Below, in pieces: positions 5,244 through 7,537 of a stretch of DNA of 7,537 bases. Position numbers and translations under genes: made by a program. Source of the stretch: Oceanospirillaceae bacterium (lineage in GTDB: Bacteria; Pseudomonadota; Gammaproteobacteria; Pseudomonadales; Balneatricaceae); contig DPHD01000059.1 in NCBI GenBank assembly GCA_003523085.1, forward strand, positions 1,090 through 8,626. Reading direction: 5' to 3'. A model generated the notes under the pieces. The model did not search any database. It had not been told where the DNA came from and saw nothing but the letters and a program-made list of their open reading frames with translations. Every line of letters begins with the position of its first letter. The first letter of the stretch is position 1.

Positions 5244-7537
5244 ATGGCATTACGGCAACCACACACAATAATAAAATTACTTGTATGGATACTAAAGCTT
5301 GTCATGCTGCTCATTATTGGCGCTGCCGCCGCACTCGCTTACCTTTGGCTGCAGCAAGAAGACTGGCTGCCCGAGCCTAGCAAACCCTTTGCGGCCGAGT
5401 TAAGCCAGCCACAGCCGCTACCAGAAAGCCAATATCGTATTGACCTACTACCCGCTCAAGACCTGGCTTTTCGTTTACAAAAGGCCGTTATAGAGGCCCG
5501 TCCCGGTACGTTAATCGTGCTACCAGAAGGTCGTTTTGAATTTAACGACGAGCTAATCATCAACCAGTCCAATATCACTCTGGCTGGCCAAGGCATGTTG
5601 AAAACCACCCTCGACTTCAGCAACCAAGCCTCTGGAGCACAAGGCATTTTGGGTTTAGGCGATGCGCTACGCATTCAAGACTTAGCCGTGGTGAATGCGC
5701 CCGGCGATGGCATCAAGACAGAAGGTATCAACCACCTACTGATTCAACGCACCAAAGTGGCATGGGAAAATGGTCCCAGTCCGCTCAATGGCGCTTATGG
5801 TTTATACCCAGTACAAAGTAAAAACATCGTCATTGAAGATAGCCATGTGATGGGTGCCTCCGATGCGGGCATTTATGTGGGCCAGTCCAGTAACATTGTG
5901 GTGCGCCGCAACACCGTGGAATACAACGTGGCTGGTATCGAAATTGAAAACTCTATCTTTGCCGACGTATACGACAACTGGACCGCCTACAATACGGCTG
6001 GCATTTTAGTGTTCGACCTCCCTAACCTACCCGTTTATGGCGGCCGCAATACCCGCGTATTTAACAACGTGGTATTTGATAACAGCACCAAAAACTTCGC
6101 CCCAGAAGGCAATATCGTCGGCATAGTACCCTCGGGTACGGGTCTAATGGTGATGGCCAACGATGAAATTGAAATCTTTGGCAATTTGGTGCGCAATCAT
6201 GGCACAGCCAGCCTAGTGGTGGTGAGCTACCTAGTCACAGAAATCCCTGTCACCGATGCCAATTATGAGCCTTACCCTGAATCACTGTGGGTACACGACA
6301 ACCGCTTTGAAAAACCAGACCGTTGGTATTTGGACGGCAGCGATTTTAACTTACTGCCCAACTTGTTATTTGATATGGACCCTCCAGAGATTATTCTGGA
6401 CGGCATTGCCAAGAGCTACAACACCCAAGCCGAGGCCGAGGCAGGCCAAAGCTGCTTCTCCAATAACACCAATGCCAAACAAGGCCCTATTCGGGTGGGC
6501 AGCATGAACCTAGGCAGCGGCAATACTAACCTGCTTGGGCTACCCTCTGGTCCGGCTTTGTACAATGAACCTCAATACCAATGTCAGGGCAAAAGCTTAC
6601 CGCCAATCACCATCGATAGCTGGCCTAGCGCAGTTCAAACCCTGGCCCAAATCAAGCATATAAAACTGTGTAAAAACCCAGTGGAGGGCGTTAATTGGCA
6701 AGCCATAGAAGCCGACTGCCCTAGCCTGTCGGACTACGGCTTAACGGCCTCATTGGGTTACCGTTACGACCTGAAAATGCCACTGTTTTCTGACTATATG
6801 GAAAAACAGCGCACGCTTTATCTACCGCCCAACAGCGCGCTTACCTATACCGCCAGCGGGCCTTTGACGGCACCTATTGGCACTATTATCAGTAAAACTT
6901 TTGTCAACCCGAGCAATCAACAAGCCGTTGAAACGCGCCTGCTCATTCGCCGTCAATCGGGCTGGTTTGGACTGCCTTACTTATGGAGCAATGGTGTTCC
7001 CAAACTCCATGTGGGCGGCGCACTAGTACCTCAAAGTATTAACCTCGAAGGTAAACGTACAGACTGGCATTACCAAGTGCCTAACCAAAACCAATGCGGT
7101 AGTTGTCACCAACAAGGTAAACAAATGCAACCCATTGGTTTAGCCAGCAAATGGCTCAACCACTCTAACCAGCTTCAACAACTGGCAGACAAAGGCTGGC
7201 TTACAGGATTACCCGAAGACCCCAACCAAAGGCCTCAAGTAGCGGCCTGGGACGATATAAAAACTAACAACTTACCGCAAAGAGCAAGGGCATATCTGGA
7301 CATTAACTGTGGCCACTGTCACAATCCTTCAGGCTTAGCACACACCTCTGGTTTAACGCTTAAAGCTGAACTACCCATGAGCACTAAAACGGGCGTATGC
7401 AAACCTCCGGTAGCCGCTGGCCGCGGTGCAGGGGATTTGAGTTACGCCATTGTGCCTGGGGAGGCCGAAGGCTCTATCCTACACCTACGTATGGCCTCGC
7501 TCGATCCTGCAATAAAAATGCCAGAGCTATCCAAGGG
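5244..7537 (+). CDS. Fused parallel beta-helix/diheme cytochrome c protein, 3' end beyond window
   Basis: One frame stays open from the ATG at 5244 to the window edge (764 full codons, no stop). Residues 12-36 are a hydrophobic anchor or signal; there is no lipobox Cys. Residues about 60-400 form a right-handed parallel beta-helix, with clear 23-residue turns starting at 194 (NIVIEDS), 217 (NIVVRRN) and 240 (ADVYDN). Conserved blocks are NGAYGLYPVQ (182-191), ASDAGIYVGQ (205-214), NVAGIEIENS (228-237) and ILVFDLPNLP (254-263). From about 476 a cytochrome c domain follows, with LSDYG (495-499), PLFSDY, heme motifs CGSCH (618-622) and CGHCH (689-693), then PVAAGRG and a late RM...MPEL. C404/C447 and C476/C492 may be disulfides. 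The halves match my memory of TIGR03805 and TIGR03806 (SO2930-type), usually two adjacent genes of unknown function. Probably only a few dozen residues are missing. An exported, periplasmic or surface redox role is inferred from the signal and hemes; the substrate is unknown. Confidence 0.93.
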   Translation, partial: MALRQPHTIIKLLVWILKLVMLLIIGAAAALAYLWLQQEDWLPEPSKPFAAELSQPQPLPESQYRIDLLPAQDLAFRLQKAVIEARPGTLIVLPEGRFEFNDELIINQSNITLAGQGMLKTTLDFSNQASGAQGILGLGDALRIQDLAVVNAPGDGIKTEGINHLLIQRTKVAWENGPSPLNGAYGLYPVQSKNIVIEDSHVMGASDAGIYVGQSSNIVVRRNTVEYNVAGIEIENSIFADVYDNWTAYNTAGILVFDLPNLPVYGGRNTRVFNNVVFDNSTKNFAPEGNIVGIVPSGTGLMVMANDEIEIFGNLVRNHGTASLVVVSYLVTEIPVTDANYEPYPESLWVHDNRFEKPDRWYLDGSDFNLLPNLLFDMDPPEIILDGIAKSYNTQAEAEAGQSCFSNNTNAKQGPIRVGSMNLGSGNTNLLGLPSGPALYNEPQYQCQGKSLPPITIDSWPSAVQTLAQIKHIKLCKNPVEGVNWQAIEADCPSLSDYGLTASLGYRYDLKMPLFSDYMEKQRTLYLPPNSALTYTASGPLTAPIGTIISKTFVNPSNQQAVETRLLIRRQSGWFGLPYLWSNGVPKLHVGGALVPQSINLEGKRTDWHYQVPNQNQCGSCHQQGKQMQPIGLASKWLNHSNQLQQLADKGWLTGLPEDPNQRPQVAAWDDIKTNNLPQRARAYLDINCGHCHNPSGLAHTSGLTLKAELPMSTKTGVCKPPVAAGRGAGDLSYAIVPGEAEGSILHLRMASLDPAIKMPELSK
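7095..7109 (+). other. Heme c attachment motif 1 (CGSCH)
   Basis: Codons for C618-G-S-C621-H622 give a canonical CxxCH covalent heme site. Cys thioethers bind the heme vinyls and His is the proximal iron ligand, so the domain must be exported for heme attachment by the cytochrome c maturation system. Confidence 0.92.
7308..7322 (+). other. Heme c attachment motif 2 (CGHCH)
   Basis: Codons for C689-G-H-C692-H693, preceded by RARAYLDIN, give the second CxxCH site, 71 residues after the first. The Met in MPEL near the window edge is a plausible distal ligand for one heme, as in other class I cytochromes c; that assignment is inference. Confidence 0.92.

Noticed and set aside
5108..5314. 68-codon minus-strand open frame upstream of the antitoxin
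   Set aside because: It overlaps the operator, the divergent spacer and the start of the fusion gene; the peptide is low in plausibility and has no ribosome binding site.
6256..6507. 83-codon plus-strand open frame inside the fusion gene
   Set aside because: It lies in another frame of a well-conserved coding region, and the encoding frame is clearly that of the beta-helix/cytochrome protein.

Overview
The window comes from a gammaproteobacterium, probably a marine or Pseudomonas/Oceanospirillum/Cellvibrio-like lineage. This rests on the gene order rpsF-rpsR-(membrane protein)-rplI-dnaB and on protein sequences close to the E. coli and Pseudomonas versions. It is an inference from gene order and remembered protein sequences, not from a search. 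Two parts meet here: a conserved ribosomal-protein/replication block on the minus strand, and an accessory part made of a toxin-antitoxin pair and a large plus-strand gene that runs off the right edge.

Conserved block (about 84-4407, all minus strand). A promoter with a perfect TATAAT -10 box lies just beyond the 3' end of the toxin gene. It leads through a leader of roughly 100 nt into rpsF (S6), rpsR (S18), a polytopic membrane protein of the DUF2232/YybS type, and rplI (L9). Behind rplI come a short extragenic palindromic repeat and a perfect 11-bp-stem terminator. dnaB (replicative helicase, no intein) follows, and 17 nt after it an uncharacterised 197-residue protein with a GGxWDP motif and a C-terminal two-CxxC zinc ribbon. 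That last gene sits where alr is found in several relatives.

Toxin-antitoxin module (4420-5136, minus strand). A Phd/YefM-type antitoxin and a VapC/FitB-type PIN-domain toxin overlap by one base (TAATG). A 20-bp imperfect palindrome over the likely promoter looks like the operator for autorepression.

Large fusion gene (5244 to beyond 7537, plus strand). One uninterrupted frame of at least 764 codons encodes an N-terminal membrane anchor or signal, a right-handed parallel beta-helix domain with 23-residue turns, and a diheme cytochrome c domain (CGSCH and CGHCH). The two halves match what I recall of two uncharacterised families usually encoded by adjacent genes (TIGR03805 beta-helix and TIGR03806/SO2930-type diheme cytochrome). 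Here they are one polypeptide. The gene lacks a stop inside the window, so a complete-ORF search misses it. It is the most interesting item here: an apparently exported protein joining a carbohydrate-enzyme-like fold to an electron-transfer module, with no known function.

There is no rRNA, tRNA, CRISPR array, transposase or complete insertion sequence in the window.
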